This document shows positions 22,012 to 34,459 of a stretch of DNA of 64,000 nt, piece after piece. Position 1 is the stretch's first letter, and each line of letters begins with the position of its first letter. Below the pieces are notes generated by a model that searched no databases, was not told where the DNA came from, and saw only the letters and a list, made by a program, of their open reading frames with translations. Source of the stretch: Litomosoides sigmodontis (lineage: Eukaryota > Nematoda > Chromadorea > Rhabditida > Onchocercidae). Where the stretch lies: positions 1,621,738 through 1,685,737 of the forward strand of contig OY718808.1 in NCBI GenBank assembly GCA_963070105.1, written 5' to 3'. A program made the translations under genes and the position numbers.

Positions 22012-22091
22012 TCTATTGTTGTTGTTGTTGTTTATTGTTGCTGTTGTTGTTTATTGTTGTTGTTGTTGTTTATTGTTGTTGTTGTTGTTTA
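22012..22091. repeat. 19-bp GTT-type minisatellite
   Basis: TTTATTG plus four GTT-like triplets repeats with 19-bp spacing: the TTTA marker falls at 22031, 22050, 22069 and 22088. One unit carries a GCT change. A trinucleotide repeat has thus become a longer-period tandem repeat. Confidence 0.92.
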
Positions 22092-22179
22092 CTTTCAAAT
22101 ATAAGAAGAAGGCATGCAGAACGTTCTTCGGGAGGATGAGTTAGTTAAGCGGAGCAGTTGTTGCTGATTTATATCTTCC

Positions 22180-22330
22180 TTTCCCTCCTTCCACCCCCCC
22201 CCCCCTCTCCGCATTTTTTTTTGTTTTGATGTTTTAACGATTTGTTGGAACAGTGCCATCATCCTATCTTTCATTTCAATCTGGAACACTTCCCACTTTT
22301 TTTTTTTTTTTGACGTTGCTTTTCCTCTCC
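22180..22330. other. homopolymer-rich patch with C11 run
   Basis: Holds a C-run of about 10-11 (22196-22206), rare in this AT-rich window, followed by T-runs up to 14. An 85-codon minus frame (22095-22352) spans them and is Lys/Gly-rich because of the runs; not accepted as a gene. Confidence 0.6.
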
Positions 22331-22831
22331 TCCAGCACTGGCTGTGCTGCACCGTTCAACTACTGCAAGTGAAACGTATATGAATTGAATTAGTGTGGTG
22401 GTGAATTATTAATTGAAAAATTTATGCAAAAATTTGAACTTTATTTTAAAGGCTATATCTATAGCTGGCGCTACACAAATGCACTCTCTTAATCTTTGTA
22501 ATTATTTTTGCTTACTTTGATAGCCTCCTTTTTTTTTTTGTCGTTTTTTTTCCAGAATTGTTGCTGTTTTGCAAAGAAATTTCAATCATCTAAAATAACA
22601 AAAAAAAGAACCATTGGAATATTAAGGAATAATTTTTGACAATTTAAATAATTACATTTGGAATTAACCGTTACTGCCAAACACATTCAACACGTGTATG
22701 ATCAGTTAATTCAAAGAAATTACAGATTATTTTAGCTCCTGCTAATATAAAATGGTTTAAAATGTTTGTTTTTTGAATAATTATTTGCAAAATTTTATTC
22801 AAAATTATCCAAATTTTTTTAAACTAGAAAT

Positions 22832-23062
22832 TTAATTATTAGAGTTATGGAAAGATGCGCGCGCACATAATGCATACGTCATCTGATAAACAATTCCCAT
22901 ATGCTCAAACATCTCAGTTAACAATAGCGGCAAGAGCTTATTGTAATAGTAAAATTTTACGATAGAAACAAATAAGATAATTGCTAGTACAATAAAACAT
23001 GCTAATACAATAACGCATAGCCACTTCCCGTCCTCCTCTATCATCTCCTTCACTCCCACCAT
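22832..23062 (-). CDS. possible small membrane-protein ORF or exon
   Basis: ATG at 23062 to TAA at 22832; 76 codons. The N-terminus is short and charged (MVGVKEMIEEDGKW), then a strongly hydrophobic stretch (residues 15-36, LCVIVLACFIVLAIILFVSI core), then YYYNK and a Leu-rich segment, as in a single-pass membrane protein. The frame is open 15 codons upstream of the ATG. The first 60 coding bases are G+C-rich for this window. A GTATGC donor-like word lies near the C-terminus. No known family recognised; no clear acceptor upstream. Confidence 0.22.
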   Translation of the reverse strand: MVGVKEMIEEDGKWLCVIVLACFIVLAIILFVSIVKFYYYNKLLPLLLTEMFEHMGIVYQMTYALCARASFHNSNN

Positions 23063-23107
23063 TATTACCGTCGTAGCATTTTTTGTTCTTCTTTGCTTCT
23101 CAATTTT

Positions 23108-26100
23108 TCAGATTTAAATTAAAAAGTTGTCAAACAGAGACAGCCTTACTACTATTCCTCTCCTCTGAAATCTTATATTTTGAAATAATTTTCCTCGTCG
23201 TAATTGTTTATGCTTGTTTTTTTTCCTTCATTTTTTTTTTTGCATTTTCTCTCATCCCAAAACTCTTCCCGTTAACTGTCATATATTTCAAATTCATTTT
23301 TTTTTTCACCGTCCTCATTTTGAAGCCATTCGTGGATTGTTATTTGTCCCAAAACTCATTCAATCATTTGCAAGCGTTCTTTGTCAGTTGTTGGCCGAGC
23401 AATTTTATTTCTTTCATCACAAAAACATTTCCTAAATTTCTTCGTTAATTAATTGTTTATCTAATTAATTCTCCAATGCCAATCGTCCTATTAGTTAGTT
23501 CTACTAATTTACAGCTAGTTGATTTTATTTTATAATATAATTCATTTAAATATATGATTGTATTACTTATCCTAAAATTCTACAGCAGACATGAAACGAA
23601 TTTTCTTCGATTTAACCAGCGTTTTTGAAGCTTTTTTTTTTTCTTTTCATGCTCCATCTACCATCCATCTATTCATTCATCCATCGCATTCGTAAAATTT
23701 ATGTTAATCAATTTCATCAATTTTTTAAGTAAATTTATGCTAAACAATTTCCTTCAAGTATAAACCAATCAATCAAATTGCGTGGAATATTTAAAACTGA
23801 TAAATTATACAAATTGTATATTATGAATTTAGCAAACTGTGCTATTATTGAAGAAAAGAAATTTGAATGGCTTATAATGGACGTTTTTTAACATTTGCAT
23901 TGCTACAATATTCTAAAAAAAAATAATATAGAAATATTTGTAGGCAGGCAAACTTAGATATTTAAATTTAAGGATTTTCATTTTAATAGCTATTAAGGTG
24001 CTTCCGTGAAACTTTACGAGCAATTGAATTCAAATATGCTACTTCCTACTGCACTTGCAATAATGTTCGCTCTTTTGAATGATGAAATTGAAATTAATTT
24101 ATCGTACATTTCGCTTTCTCCTTAAATCACTTGAGCTTGTTGTAAAATTTATTAAAGCATACAATTTTCAATAATTTTAAATCATTTTTTCAAGCTACTC
24201 TCTTAAACTTTGGCTTTTTCTAAATTTTCCTTCTTTTTTTTTCTTGTTTGTTTGCTAAATAAATGGAATTTAGGGGAAATTTTTGAATTTCTTCTTGCAC
24301 TTTTTTTTTTGCTTAAATTATTGGAATTTTCTCTTAAATTTCTCATTCGTTTTTTTACCCTCTAAAGATAAAATATATTTTAGTTTAGATTCAGTAATAA
24401 ATTATTGTATAAATATGGATTATATATTAGTGCTATGTTTTTCTTTTAAGTTGATATCCTGTAGGAGTTATATTGATATTTTATGGGAGTAATTAAAGTA
24501 ATTGAAAAGGATTTTGCATCTCTCATTTTATTTCGTCGTACCTTTTTTTTTCCCCTTCGATTTCTCTTTTCCTTGCAGCTAACTGCTTTGTTATAAGTTC
24601 GAAAATTGAAGCATAGGCCCTCTCTTCTATTTCATATTATTTAAAATACCACAGCTATTATTGTCATTATCATCATTACCAATATCGTCATCATTGTTAT
24701 TGTTGTCATCACTGTCATCATCATTATCACTATTTATTATCCATTTTTAGAATATTATTATTTTGAAATTTCGTTAGCGTAAAGGATAAGTGGCAAAAAG
24801 AGGAAAAACAAAAATGATGATTAAAAGGAATTTAAAAGCGGATTGCTTGCAAGATAATGGGCCGAAAAATGCTACTCATTATGATAACCCATTTGGGGCC
24901 TATTTAAATTGGAATCATCAAATGGTAAGTTCGAGAAACTGACATCGACAACAATTCAAATGTCATTTTGATGAGCTCCATTCTCCTAGCCCATTTCAAA
25001 CTTTCTATCTATCACATTGATGGTCTTCAAGAGATGACCATGGCATTCGTTCCCAGTGATTTTGTCATTTTACTTCTAACATTCCTGAATTCCTCTCTTA
25101 CTTTCTTCCATTGCAAAAAAAAAATTTTATTTGAAATCGAAAATGCTTAGAAATTGCAACAGTTACAATAGCGTTTCTAGCATTTTGAAATAATTCAATT
25201 TTTATTAAATGTATTACTCTTATTTGGAATAATTTCACATGCTCTAATAAATAAATTAATTAATTGTGCAAGTTTTATTTTTCTCAAAAAAACCAATATT
25301 AATGTCTTATCAAAAGCTTGAAGTAAAATAGAGTTTAATAGTAATAACTGAAATGATATGTCTTAGTATTTTTCATTTCTTTTTTTTTTTTTTAAAATTG
25401 TATTTTACAAGACTTAAACATTTAATACGCACTTATATGCTTTTAGTAATTTGTTTATTTTATTTAATGCTTAACTATGTCTGCTTATTTACTCCATTAC
25501 TTGTTTCAATATTGATCTACGTGTGCTCGTTTACTCGTTTACTTGTTAGCAATTAATTTGCATTAATTCTTTTATCCTTTATATTAGTGAATTGCAACTA
25601 ATAATAAGTATTTCGGCAAGCGTTTTCTTTTTTGTGATGTCTAATTTAATTTAATTTAATTTTCAATTAGTGATTCGCATTTTCTTGCAACTCTTCTGGA
25701 ATTGTTGAATTGTAAATTGTGAGATGCAACATGTGAGAGAACTACAGAAAAAAAAATATCACAATGATCCATTCAATCCTAAAACTGGTAAATTGCCTTT
25801 TAATTAAAGTCATTTATAACTTTCTTCCTTCTATTACTTTTTTTGAGGGAAACAAAAGGTGAGAGAGAGAGAGAAGTCTCGAAATCAAAAAAAAAGGAAA
25901 ATTTTTTAAAAAATTACATTTATTCTGAAAAATTTTAAAGATCTAATTTTTCCTCACCTATTATTTAAAGCAGGACGTGAGCAATTTTTTGAGAGTGAGA
26001 GAGAGGGAGAAAAAAGAGAGAGTTGAGAGAGGGGGAGAGAGAGAGTTGGAATGCGTTATTTGCGTGCATGGACACTTCAAATATTAAACTTTCAAGTGCT

Positions 26101-26690
26101 CGGCTAATCATCTGACTGAAGTGGATTTGGGTTAGCATTTAGCAATTTCTAAGATCATATCATTCCGATATTTTAGTGGTGTGAAGAGTTTGCTAGCTGC
26201 GAGGATTTAAACAATAAAGGTGGAGTGAGGTTGAAAAATTAGCATATTTATGTAAATCAAGCAAATGTATTTGTTTAATTGTTAAAATAAACGATTGATA
26301 AGACAGTAAAGAAATGTTATTTTTAAATATTAAATTTAGATAAATATATCATCTTAACCGGAGAGAATAAAACGGAAAGAGAGAGAGAGAGAGAGCGAGA
26401 AATTGATAAAATTCTAAATCATCCCTTTTTTTTTCATCTACATCGATCTCTTTTTTCTTTTTCTGAAAGTCATTTTGAAAATGAATGAATAGCTTAGGCT
26501 TTTTCATCAGCAGCTCTTGCTACTCTCTTCTTTCTATTATCATTGTTATCATAATTATTATCACTGTTATTATTATTAATAAGTTATTATTACTATAAAT
26601 TTTATATTATTATTAATTTTCATAATTATTATTGGTCTTTATTCCAATGAAATGTTTTATACGTTCGTTTCACTTGTAATACTTTCTTTT
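23108..26690. other. AT-rich non-coding background, 3.6 kb
   Basis: T-rich frames at 23083-23448 and 24283-24492 are Phe-rich by composition. Degenerate ATC-type words occur at 24657-24730. GA tracts lie at 25860-25874, 25990-26046 and 26376-26398. Nothing gene-like was seen. Confidence 0.6.
25990..26046. repeat. interrupted (GA)n tract
   Basis: GAGAGTGAGAGAGAGGGAG, A-run, GAGAGAG, then GGGGGAGAGAGAG. Confidence 0.88.
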
Positions 26691-26702
26691 TTCTTTAATT
26701 TC

Positions 26703-26918
26703 AAAATTGAAAAGCCATTTCTGAAATTGATTGGAGGAAATTATCAAAAAAGGCGGAAGCGCATAGTTATAAGTGTTAATAAACATTATTAAATGTGTAT
26801 CTAATATCTAATCAAGAAAACAGTGTAATTTAAGCGTGAAAATTGATTGAGGAAGAATTTTAAGGATTTTTCCTTGATAATTTCCTCCAATTGATTTCAG
26901 AAATGGCTTTTCAATTTT
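26703..26918. mobile_element. 45-bp inverted repeat, possible MITE
   Basis: Left arm 26703-26747 (starts AAAATTGAAAAGCCATTTCT) and right arm 26874-26918 are reverse complements at 43 of 45 positions, the two differences being adjacent to each other. The 126-base centre is unrelated AT-rich DNA with no open frame. Total 216 bp. The size and terminal inverted repeats fit a miniature inverted-repeat element or a hairpin RNA locus. I see no clear target-site duplication and no second copy in the window, so assignment to a family is not possible. Confidence 0.45.
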
Positions 26919-29900
26919 TCCATTCTCATTCTGCACACAGATTCATCTTTTTTTCTCTCTCTTCCACTCTTTCCTTTATTTACTTATCCCTTTCATTCAA
27001 GTATTGAAATATTTGTGAATGGAGGAAAACTGCCATCTGCTACTCTTCCTTTTTTTTTTTCTCAACCCATCAGTGTCCTTCGTACACATAGACAAGCCCT
27101 AATTTTGAATTATAAAAGTTTGAAAAAAAAAATTCTCTCTTTGTATCAATTGAATTTTCAACAACCAAAATTTTATAAGTGAACTTTTGTGTGAAGAAAT
27201 ATTTTTCCTTAACGAAGAGTTTTTTTTTTTGCTAAATGTTTTTCTTTTTTTTTTTGTTTTTCCTTGTCTACATTTTCTAAAAATGAAAATGTAATTTTGT
27301 TATTGATTTTTTTTTTGAAAAAACAATTCCAATTATCTGTTCTGTTTTCGTTTTTCGTTTGTTTTTTTTTTCCCATCCTGTAACATTTTATTATTTATTA
27401 GTGATTGTAGTCATCTGGATCTTCAAAAAAATTTTGTCTTTCGTTGGTTTTTTTTTTCCTCTCTCAACGTTCGGGGAATTCTCTCGTTCATCTTTATCAG
27501 GAAATGGAAGAGATGGAAGTTTTGCCGGATGGATGGATGATAAACGGATAGACAAGATGGAGAGTGGAGTGCCGGACGAACGGATACCATATGTGAAGCA
27601 AATGTTCTCAGTCTACCCTAATTTTCTTTTTCTCACTTATTTCTTCTTTTTTTTTCTCCCTACAACCTTTTAACAAATTTGAGGGAAGGAAGGAAAAAAC
27701 GAATTATTCGAGTGAAATTTGTCAGCGAATCGACTTGTTTTGATTAGTTATTTATTGAAATATTTAAAATGTACACAAATTAAATTTAGCAAAAAATGAA
27801 AAGCGAAAAAAAATAATTTTTCACACACATTTCTCTCCTCATTCCTCTCCTTTTTTTTCTTTCTCATTAATTTTTTGCCTGTGGCCAAATTGCTGCCTTA
27901 TTTTCTCCTCCACTCTTCCCTTCCTTTTTTTGTTTGCTTGCTTACTTACAATTACTTACTTCTTACTTACAATTACTTCCAATTAGCGTATGCATTGATA
28001 TTATCAGCTGAAAAAATGATTTGTGAGGAGTTCGAAGCAAAAAAATTCCTGTAATTAATCACTGATAAGCGATAGATGCATGATGGCTATCAATGAAAGA
28101 GCTATGGCTCTCTATGGCGATCATCAATGATAATATAAATGTTAGCTTTGTAATGCTTGTTGTAAATTTCAATTTGTCGAACAATCCGATAGCACATGTC
28201 TGATAATTATCAGTGATAATAGGTTAGTAATTTCAAAGTGAATAAGCGTGCATAAATAAGTATGATTTAAGTGTAGCTTAATTTGCATAAAAGTGGAGAT
28301 GTATGAGTTATCAGTGGTAGTGAATATTATAAGCATTGCGATATCAATGATATCGACAATCTAATCATTCACATATTATTAAAACAATAAGCAAATGTTG
28401 AGAAAGCTAAGCGCGAATTTCACTTTCACAACAGTAGCAGATTATTGAGAACTTTGAAATTTCGGTCGTAAAAATTTTGTTGTTTAATTTGGACAAAAAA
28501 AAACCTTTTTTTGGGATAGAATAAAAAACAAGCTTAGCTGAGTGGGGCATTTTCTTCTTTTTTTGAAAATGAAGAAGCGAGAGGTTTATTTGAAAAATGC
28601 ATTTAAAAAATTGTAGAAACGCAATATTTTATGGTTTAAATTCTATGAATTAAAATTGATTAAATGTCTGCTCCTTTCTTCTTGAGCTTTTTCCACCTAG
28701 CAAAAAGATTTTACGTTGAAAAAATTTTTCATTTCAAAACTGAAAAATTAATTCACTAAAAGTTTTACGGAGGAAAGGGCAAATGTCACACAGTGCAACA
28801 CATAGAAATGAAGTAGAGATTATTGATATCGTTGATTGTGCTACTAAACCTATCAATTTTTACTCATTTTCTCTGCTCCTCTTGAAAAACATTATTTTTT
28901 TTTTGTCTAAAAGTTTACTTCACTTTTTGATTGGATAGATTTTTGGAGCTAACAGATTTTGTGACTTTTGTTACATTTTATAAATCAAAAAAGATAATTG
29001 GCATTGACACATATATTTCTTGAAAATAGCTATCAAATTGATAATTCATTGTTAATTTAATAATTTTATCTCTTCTTGATTATCGTTAACTTGTTATTGC
29101 AATTAGCAATGTGGGAAAACGATGTGCTGTGTGTACTGTAAGAAGTGCTATTTTAAGTCCTGTTAATGTTTGCATCAATGAAAATGGCTGAAACTTAAGG
29201 TAACCAAAAAGGTAATTAATAGTAATTAACAATAATAATAGTAATAATAATAATAATAGCAATAGCAATAGTAATTGTAAGAAAGTTGAATATTATGAAA
29301 GTTAAATATAATTAATCATTTTATGTATCGTTGAATAATTACTAAATAGTAATTCCCCTTTTCTCTCTCTCTCTCTCTTTCTTTATCTTTACAATGGCAA
29401 TTAATTCGTTTATATTTTCGAGAAATTTATTAATGAAAAATGAAATTATTAGCAAAATAACACAGAGTTCCTCCTCTCTCCACTCTTTGTCCTCCTTCGC
29501 TCCCTCTCTTTCTCCCTCTCTCTCTCTCCCTCTTTCGTTTCGTCTGCGATTTTGTTTGCTGTAATTTGATATGGCCACAGTGTGTTGATCATTTATTATC
29601 AAAAAAAAAACTTTTTTCTTCCATTTAAGAATTTTGCAACATATGTTTCTCGACTTACTTTTCGCATATGTTTTTGATAATTCAGACAAGATAAGTTAAC
29701 TTGCAGACATTTCATTCTTTTTTTTTCCGATTTTCAAGGATTTTCAAAAAATTTTTTTTTTTTGTTTGTTGCTATCCTCCTCTCATAGCAAATTGATAAA
29801 GAAGCTATTTAACGCAATGTCTGCGATGTGCTATTTTTACTTTTTTTTTTTAATGGAAAATTTTTTTGCTATTTTAAAATTATTATTTTTTTTAAGAAAA

Positions 29901-30380
29901 TTATTTTTCAAAATATTTTGGGTTTTGCTATTTATGATTATCTTTAAATTTCACATCTCATTCAATTTCTTTCTTCCTTTTGCTGTTTGAAGGACTTTAT
30001 AATAAGTAAGCTTGCTGCTTGGTGGCATTGAAGTTAAATGTTAGAGTTAGCAAACTGTAATTTATTCTCATTTATAATTTTCAAAAGTAGGAGAGTTTTT
30101 GCTGATCAAATAATAAAATTTAATTGGTGGAAAAGTTTGAAAATTTAATTTGATCATGAACATCCACCATGTCACCGTAATTGTCACACTCATCACAGCT
30201 GTTACTCCCAATGATATTATTGCTATTACATTACTATCTTGCATGTACTGCAATTTCTTATTTACTTATCAAATGATAAGAAGTATTAGTGTCATCGAAT
30301 TCATTTGTTTATTCATAATTCATATGCCAAATTGCCTAAGTGCAATTTGCATTTACATCGATTTTATTGTTGTAATTAAT
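26919..30380. other. AT-rich non-coding background, 3.5 kb
   Basis: Contains TTACTTACAATTACTT words (27940-27980), a 14-bp palindrome CTGATAATTATCAG (28200-28213), an AAT/AGT patch (29217-29275) and CT tracts (29360-29378, 29480-29535). Frames of 60-115 codons here are Phe-, Leu- or Ser-rich. One (27490-27600, +) is more mixed: it follows TTTATCAG and reads GNGRDGSFAGWMDDKRIDKM, but part is a decayed GGAT repeat. Confidence 0.55.
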
Positions 30381-30383
30381 TTT

Positions 30384-30641
30384 TATATCATTAATTAAGA
30401 AAATAATAGGTGAAGCATTGAGCACTCTTATCTTACTTCTCATTTGACAGTAATTCGACGTATGAATTAAAATTTCATTAAAATGCAAGAAATTTGAATT
30501 CTTATTGTTCTACTAATTATTATATCATTAATTAAGAAAATAATAGGTGAAACATTGAACACTCTTATCTTCTCATTTGACAGTAATTCGACGTATTAAT
30601 TAAAATTTCATTAAAATGCAAGAAATTTGAATTGTTTATTG
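30384..30641. repeat. recent 137-bp tandem duplication
   Basis: The block beginning TATATCATTAATTAAGAAAA at 30384 recurs at 30521. The copies differ by three substitutions and a 4-base deletion in copy two (TTAC lost within the TCTTACTTCTC context), plus a short unmatched joint. Such similarity in non-coding DNA suggests a young event. Confidence 0.93.
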
Positions 30642-33020
30642 AAATCCTTCATCTGTTCGGTCGTAAATAAACGTCTTTTAACTTTTTCACGTATTATTCT
30701 GATATTCTTCAATTATTTATGCAATTGATTTATTTTAAGGTTTACGAAACGAGCGGAAATTTGTTTGCTTGAAAATAATGTTCAACGATCTTTTGGCTAT
30801 TTTGCAAGTTTCGTTCATCAATACAGCACAAGGAGCAATGTAAGATTTACTTTATTAATACTTAACGTAATGCTACCTAAACGTTTTTAGAAGACTTAAC
30901 GTAACGTCACGTAAATAGTAACGAAAAATTGAAATTGAAAAGTGAAGTTTTTACATTTTTTTTTGCTTCTTTCCATATACCTCTTCATTTGCATCCTTTT
31001 TCTCCCTTTTTCTCTCTCTCCCTCTCTCTCCCTCTGCGGTAGGCAAAAAACCATCAAAATTTTTATCATTTGCGCCCATTTTAAGCATCAGTGAATACTG
31101 TTAGCATTTCTTGCATGTCGCACATAAACTGCCTTATACGACCGACTATGACTGATTCATAAGAAATTCACCGACAAAATTTTGCAATAAAATTAATTAT
31201 CTCATCGATCTATGCTTTTCCATTTCATTAATTAGTAAAGACAATGAAATGAAATTAGTAAATTTATCTCAAATGAAGTGGGAATGATTGCTAGCTGCCG
31301 CAACATTCATTCATTCGTTTCATTATTGTTTTTCATTCGCTAATGATAAAAGGTAAGATGTTTTTTTTTAATGAATGCTTTTACAGTGCCGCAGTTAATT
31401 AGCAATGCTTTTTGTGATAATTAATTAATGAAAAAAATTTCCACATCAATTTGGAGAAAGTGGAAATGGTGTGCTAGTAGACATGTTGCAAAGTCAATTT
31501 TTTTTATTTCTTGAAAATGTTGAAGATTTTATAAATTCAAAGAAAACGTTACTAATTACCAGTTAGAGTTGCTTCTCAGTAAGTAATATTGACAAAACAT
31601 TCTGCTAGCTAATCATTAAGAGAATGTAATATAATACTTCTAACTCACAGAAATTTGGAAATTAAGTAAAGTAGGCATAAAGAACTTTGATAAAGGTACT
31701 GTGTTGCATACTACCACTTTAAAAATTTAATGCATTTTTCATATTTTATTAAAATTTAAACTTAATTACTGCAATTTTCTCGCTACAGTTGAATAGTGCA
31801 GTTGAAAAAAAAATTTTTTTCCGAGTTTTACACAAAAATATTTGACTTTTTCAAATGAATAACTAAAAATTTTTTTTGAAAACCAAAGTTTAGCATTTAT
31901 CAATTATTTGAATTTTATAATTTAAATAGTACTAACAGGTGATAAGGTGTAAAAAGATGTAAAGAAGTGAAAGTATTAGAATGAATTTGACAAAGGTGGA
32001 ATGAACTTTAATATCAAATTCATTTGACACTGAATGGCTGGGTGTGAATATTTTTGAACTTCTAACACATGGCGCATAATGGCTGCAGCACAGGATGGTA
32101 ACGCTAATGCAATTTCAGTAAAATTTTGACCCAAATTTTTATTATTTATTAGTTGAGGATTAGAAGAGCAAGACGAGTGGGTAAACTTCGCTGGAAATTT
32201 GAGGATCAAATTTTGGTGCAGTAAAACCTCGTTATTTGCTGTAAAGGAACTCAAAGTCGGTTAATGTGAAATTTAAAATGGGTTAATCCTGCACTCTTAA
32301 ATGTTTCAATTTTATAAATGCCTAGGCATGTGCAAAATGTGCGTGCAATGTTGGATGTTTACATTTGTACGCTAAAATTATTTTACATTCATATGATAAA
32401 TTTGAATTGACAATTTAAATGTCACAAAGTTTCACACTTTTTATGGAACAAATTAAACTTTTTCATTCATAACAACTTTTCAAGATTAATTCACAAAAAA
32501 AGGAGAAGGAGAACAAAAGTATGTCAAAAAAAAAATAGGAACGTGAAGTAAAACAAACGTCGATGACTACCGATACTTTACAGTGAGGCAATTTACAGTA
32601 ATTTACAGTAAATTATGAAGGGTGAGAATTATCTTCCTTATCGATTAGTTAGTAAGTTCATTCATTTCAAAAAATCATTTCCATTTACGTCATCACTTAC
32701 TTCTACGGTAAATTATTTCAATAAATTTTGCAGAGTGATTATTGCTGTGAACAGTAACTGATAAATTAGCGTTGTTGCTAATTAGAATTGATTAATAATA
32801 GTTAAAACACTTATTATTTAAGATAAAAATCATCGAAGTGAAAGAAGAAGGAGAAGGGAAGAGAAAATGATGAATTTCAATTGATCAAATTAAAATTAAT
32901 TTCTAATTAGAATAATTGAAATTATCTCACCAGTGCAGCATTTTACAGCCATTTGATGTGCAGCAATAAAATATTATCAATTGAGAACTAATGACAATGA
33001 AGGGATGCTAATCATTAGCA
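30642..33020. other. AT-rich non-coding background, 2.4 kb
   Basis: A CT tract lies at 31008-31035. A consensus AAG|GTAAGA donor at 31352 follows a 20-codon open stretch without an acceptor. A 92-codon minus frame (31976-32254) has mixed composition but no recognisable motif. No repeats otherwise. Confidence 0.55.
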
Positions 33021-33027
33021 AGAGCAG

Positions 33028-33109
33028 TTAAATAATTTCAAATTTATCATTAACATGGGCTCATTAGCTTAAATAATTTCAAATTTATCATTAACATGGG
33101 CTCATTAGC
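33028..33109. repeat. two exact 41-bp tandem units
   Basis: Units at 33028-33068 and 33069-33109, starting TTAAATAATTTCAAATTTAT and ending CTCATTAGC, are identical. A third partial CTCATTAGC follows. Confidence 0.95.
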
Positions 33110-33198
33110 TTAACTCATTAGCATCATCATTATCTCTTATCATTCTCGTTATCACACAACATATTTCATTCAATTTCCACACTGATGCACTATCACGA

Positions 33199-33287
33199 GT
33201 GATGTTTTCACGCTCATTCACTTACTGTAAATTGATGTCAGCGCTTTTGTCCTGTAACGGACAGAAATCGCTCGTCTTCTCCTACAG
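33199..33287 (+). other. competing plus-strand open segment with donor
   Basis: A plus frame open from 33104 includes VMFSRSFTYCKLMSALLSCN and reaches a consensus CAG|GTAAAG donor after 33287. A pyrimidine-rich AG-free stretch precedes GAG at 33197-33199, a poor acceptor. It overlaps the minus-strand candidate almost completely; the minus reading has better signals at both ends. Confidence 0.13.
33226..33281 (-). other. candidate internal exon on minus strand, 56 nt
   Basis: Read on the minus strand, a long pyrimidine tract ending CTTTGTCTTTACCTGTAG gives an excellent acceptor before 33281, and ACA|GTAAGTGAA an excellent donor after 33226. Two of three frames are open: one starts EKTSDFCPLQDKSADINL, the other RRRAISVRYRTKALTSIY. 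The segment is near 45% G+C. No family recognised. A competing plus-strand reading uses the same DNA: an open stretch to CAG|GTAAAG at 33287. Confidence 0.3.
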
Positions 33288-33672
33288 GTAAAGACAAAGG
33301 AAGCGAGGATGAAAGGGAGTGAAAAGTGTGATAAGGCTAGTTTAGAGTGATAAAGTGATTAGAACGAAATGACAGAGTAGGGAAATTAGATTTTCAGAAG
33401 ACAATCAAATGTCACTGTATTATCGTTATCACTCTTACAACTAACCAGTGCAGCTACTGTTATCAGTAGCACTATCATTTGATAACAATTAATTACATAT
33501 TTTGCTATTTGCTGAATTTATAGTAGAATATAGAACTGCCTTATATAGAAGCAATGAGTAAGACTACAGCTGCAAACAAGCCTGCAATTAGTTAATGAAA
33601 GTAGCAATCTAATTTAACTGTTCCGGAAATTTTCACTGTTTCTTTTTTTTTGCAGAAATTTAAAAAATTATG

Positions 33673-33728
33673 GACACACCCGCACACATCCACATGCACA
33701 CCCGCACACACACACACACACACACATG
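33673..33728. repeat. CA-type compound repeat
   Basis: Two CACACCCGCACACA(T) units with a CATGCA between them, then pure CA. Confidence 0.93.
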
Positions 33729-34309
33729 TGTAACAACACTCTATTGTGGTTGATAGTCGAATTGAGAGAGGGAGAGAGAGAGAGTGGAATGGAAAGAGGA
33801 AGAAATTAAAAACTTCACATCTTATCGATAAAGTAATTTATTCATCTCTTTCTCTAATGGAATAATTCTCGAGGATAATTACATATCTGTATGGCTGTGT
33901 CATTAAGAAAAGAACAAAAAAAAAAGACGCTTATCGATTAATTTGATAAATGAAATTTTAAAATGTCATTTTTACTTTGATTTACTAAGAATTAAAAATT
34001 CATTGATATGGAAGCAATGAATGCTTCATCGCTCTGTTCACATTATTAGTGCCATCGTTGATTGTCAAACAATTTGATTTTTTAGCGAAACGAAGTTTTC
34101 GTCAGACAACAAAAAAAAAACTGAAATAATATTCAACTACATTTTCTCTTTCTCTCCTCCTCTCTCTCCTCTCTCTTTCTTTCTGTCTTAAAAAAGGAAT
34201 AATAGTATGTTGAATGTGTGATAATTAAGACTTTCTTTTTTTTTTTCATTCCGTTATTGCATATTTCTGAAATAAAACAATTTAAAATAGAATTTTTGAA
34301 ATGGAAACA

Positions 34310-34398
34310 AAAAAAAAAGAAAGCAAGTAAAATTTAGAAAAAAAAGAAAGCGAGTAAAATTTGCAAAAAAAAAGAAAGCGAGTAAAATTTGGAAAAAA
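34310..34398. repeat. three tandem 27-28-bp units
   Basis: A8-A9, GAAAGC(G/A)AGTAAAATTT, then AG, GC or GG, repeated with marker G at 34319, 34346 and 34374. Copies differ by one or two bases and by A-run length. Confidence 0.92.
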
Positions 34399-34459
34399 AG
34401 GGGGATGAAAGTGAGACTGAAGGAAATAAACATGTGTCAGTGTAAATTAACAAAACTAT

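Noticed and set aside
23083..23448. 121-codon Phe-rich frame
   Set aside because: Composition follows T-runs; no domain, and it lies opposite a better minus-strand candidate.
24560..24610. Acceptor TTTTCCTTGCAG
   Set aside because: Frames after it stop within 12 codons and no donor is near.
27359..27673. 104-codon frame with GNGRDGSFAGWMDDK
   Set aside because: Mixed centre is partly a decayed GGAT repeat; ends are T-run Phe stretches. Acceptor TTTATCAG is fair but donor is poor.
31300..31360. AAG|GTAAGA donor after 20 open codons
   Set aside because: No acceptor with a pyrimidine tract upstream.
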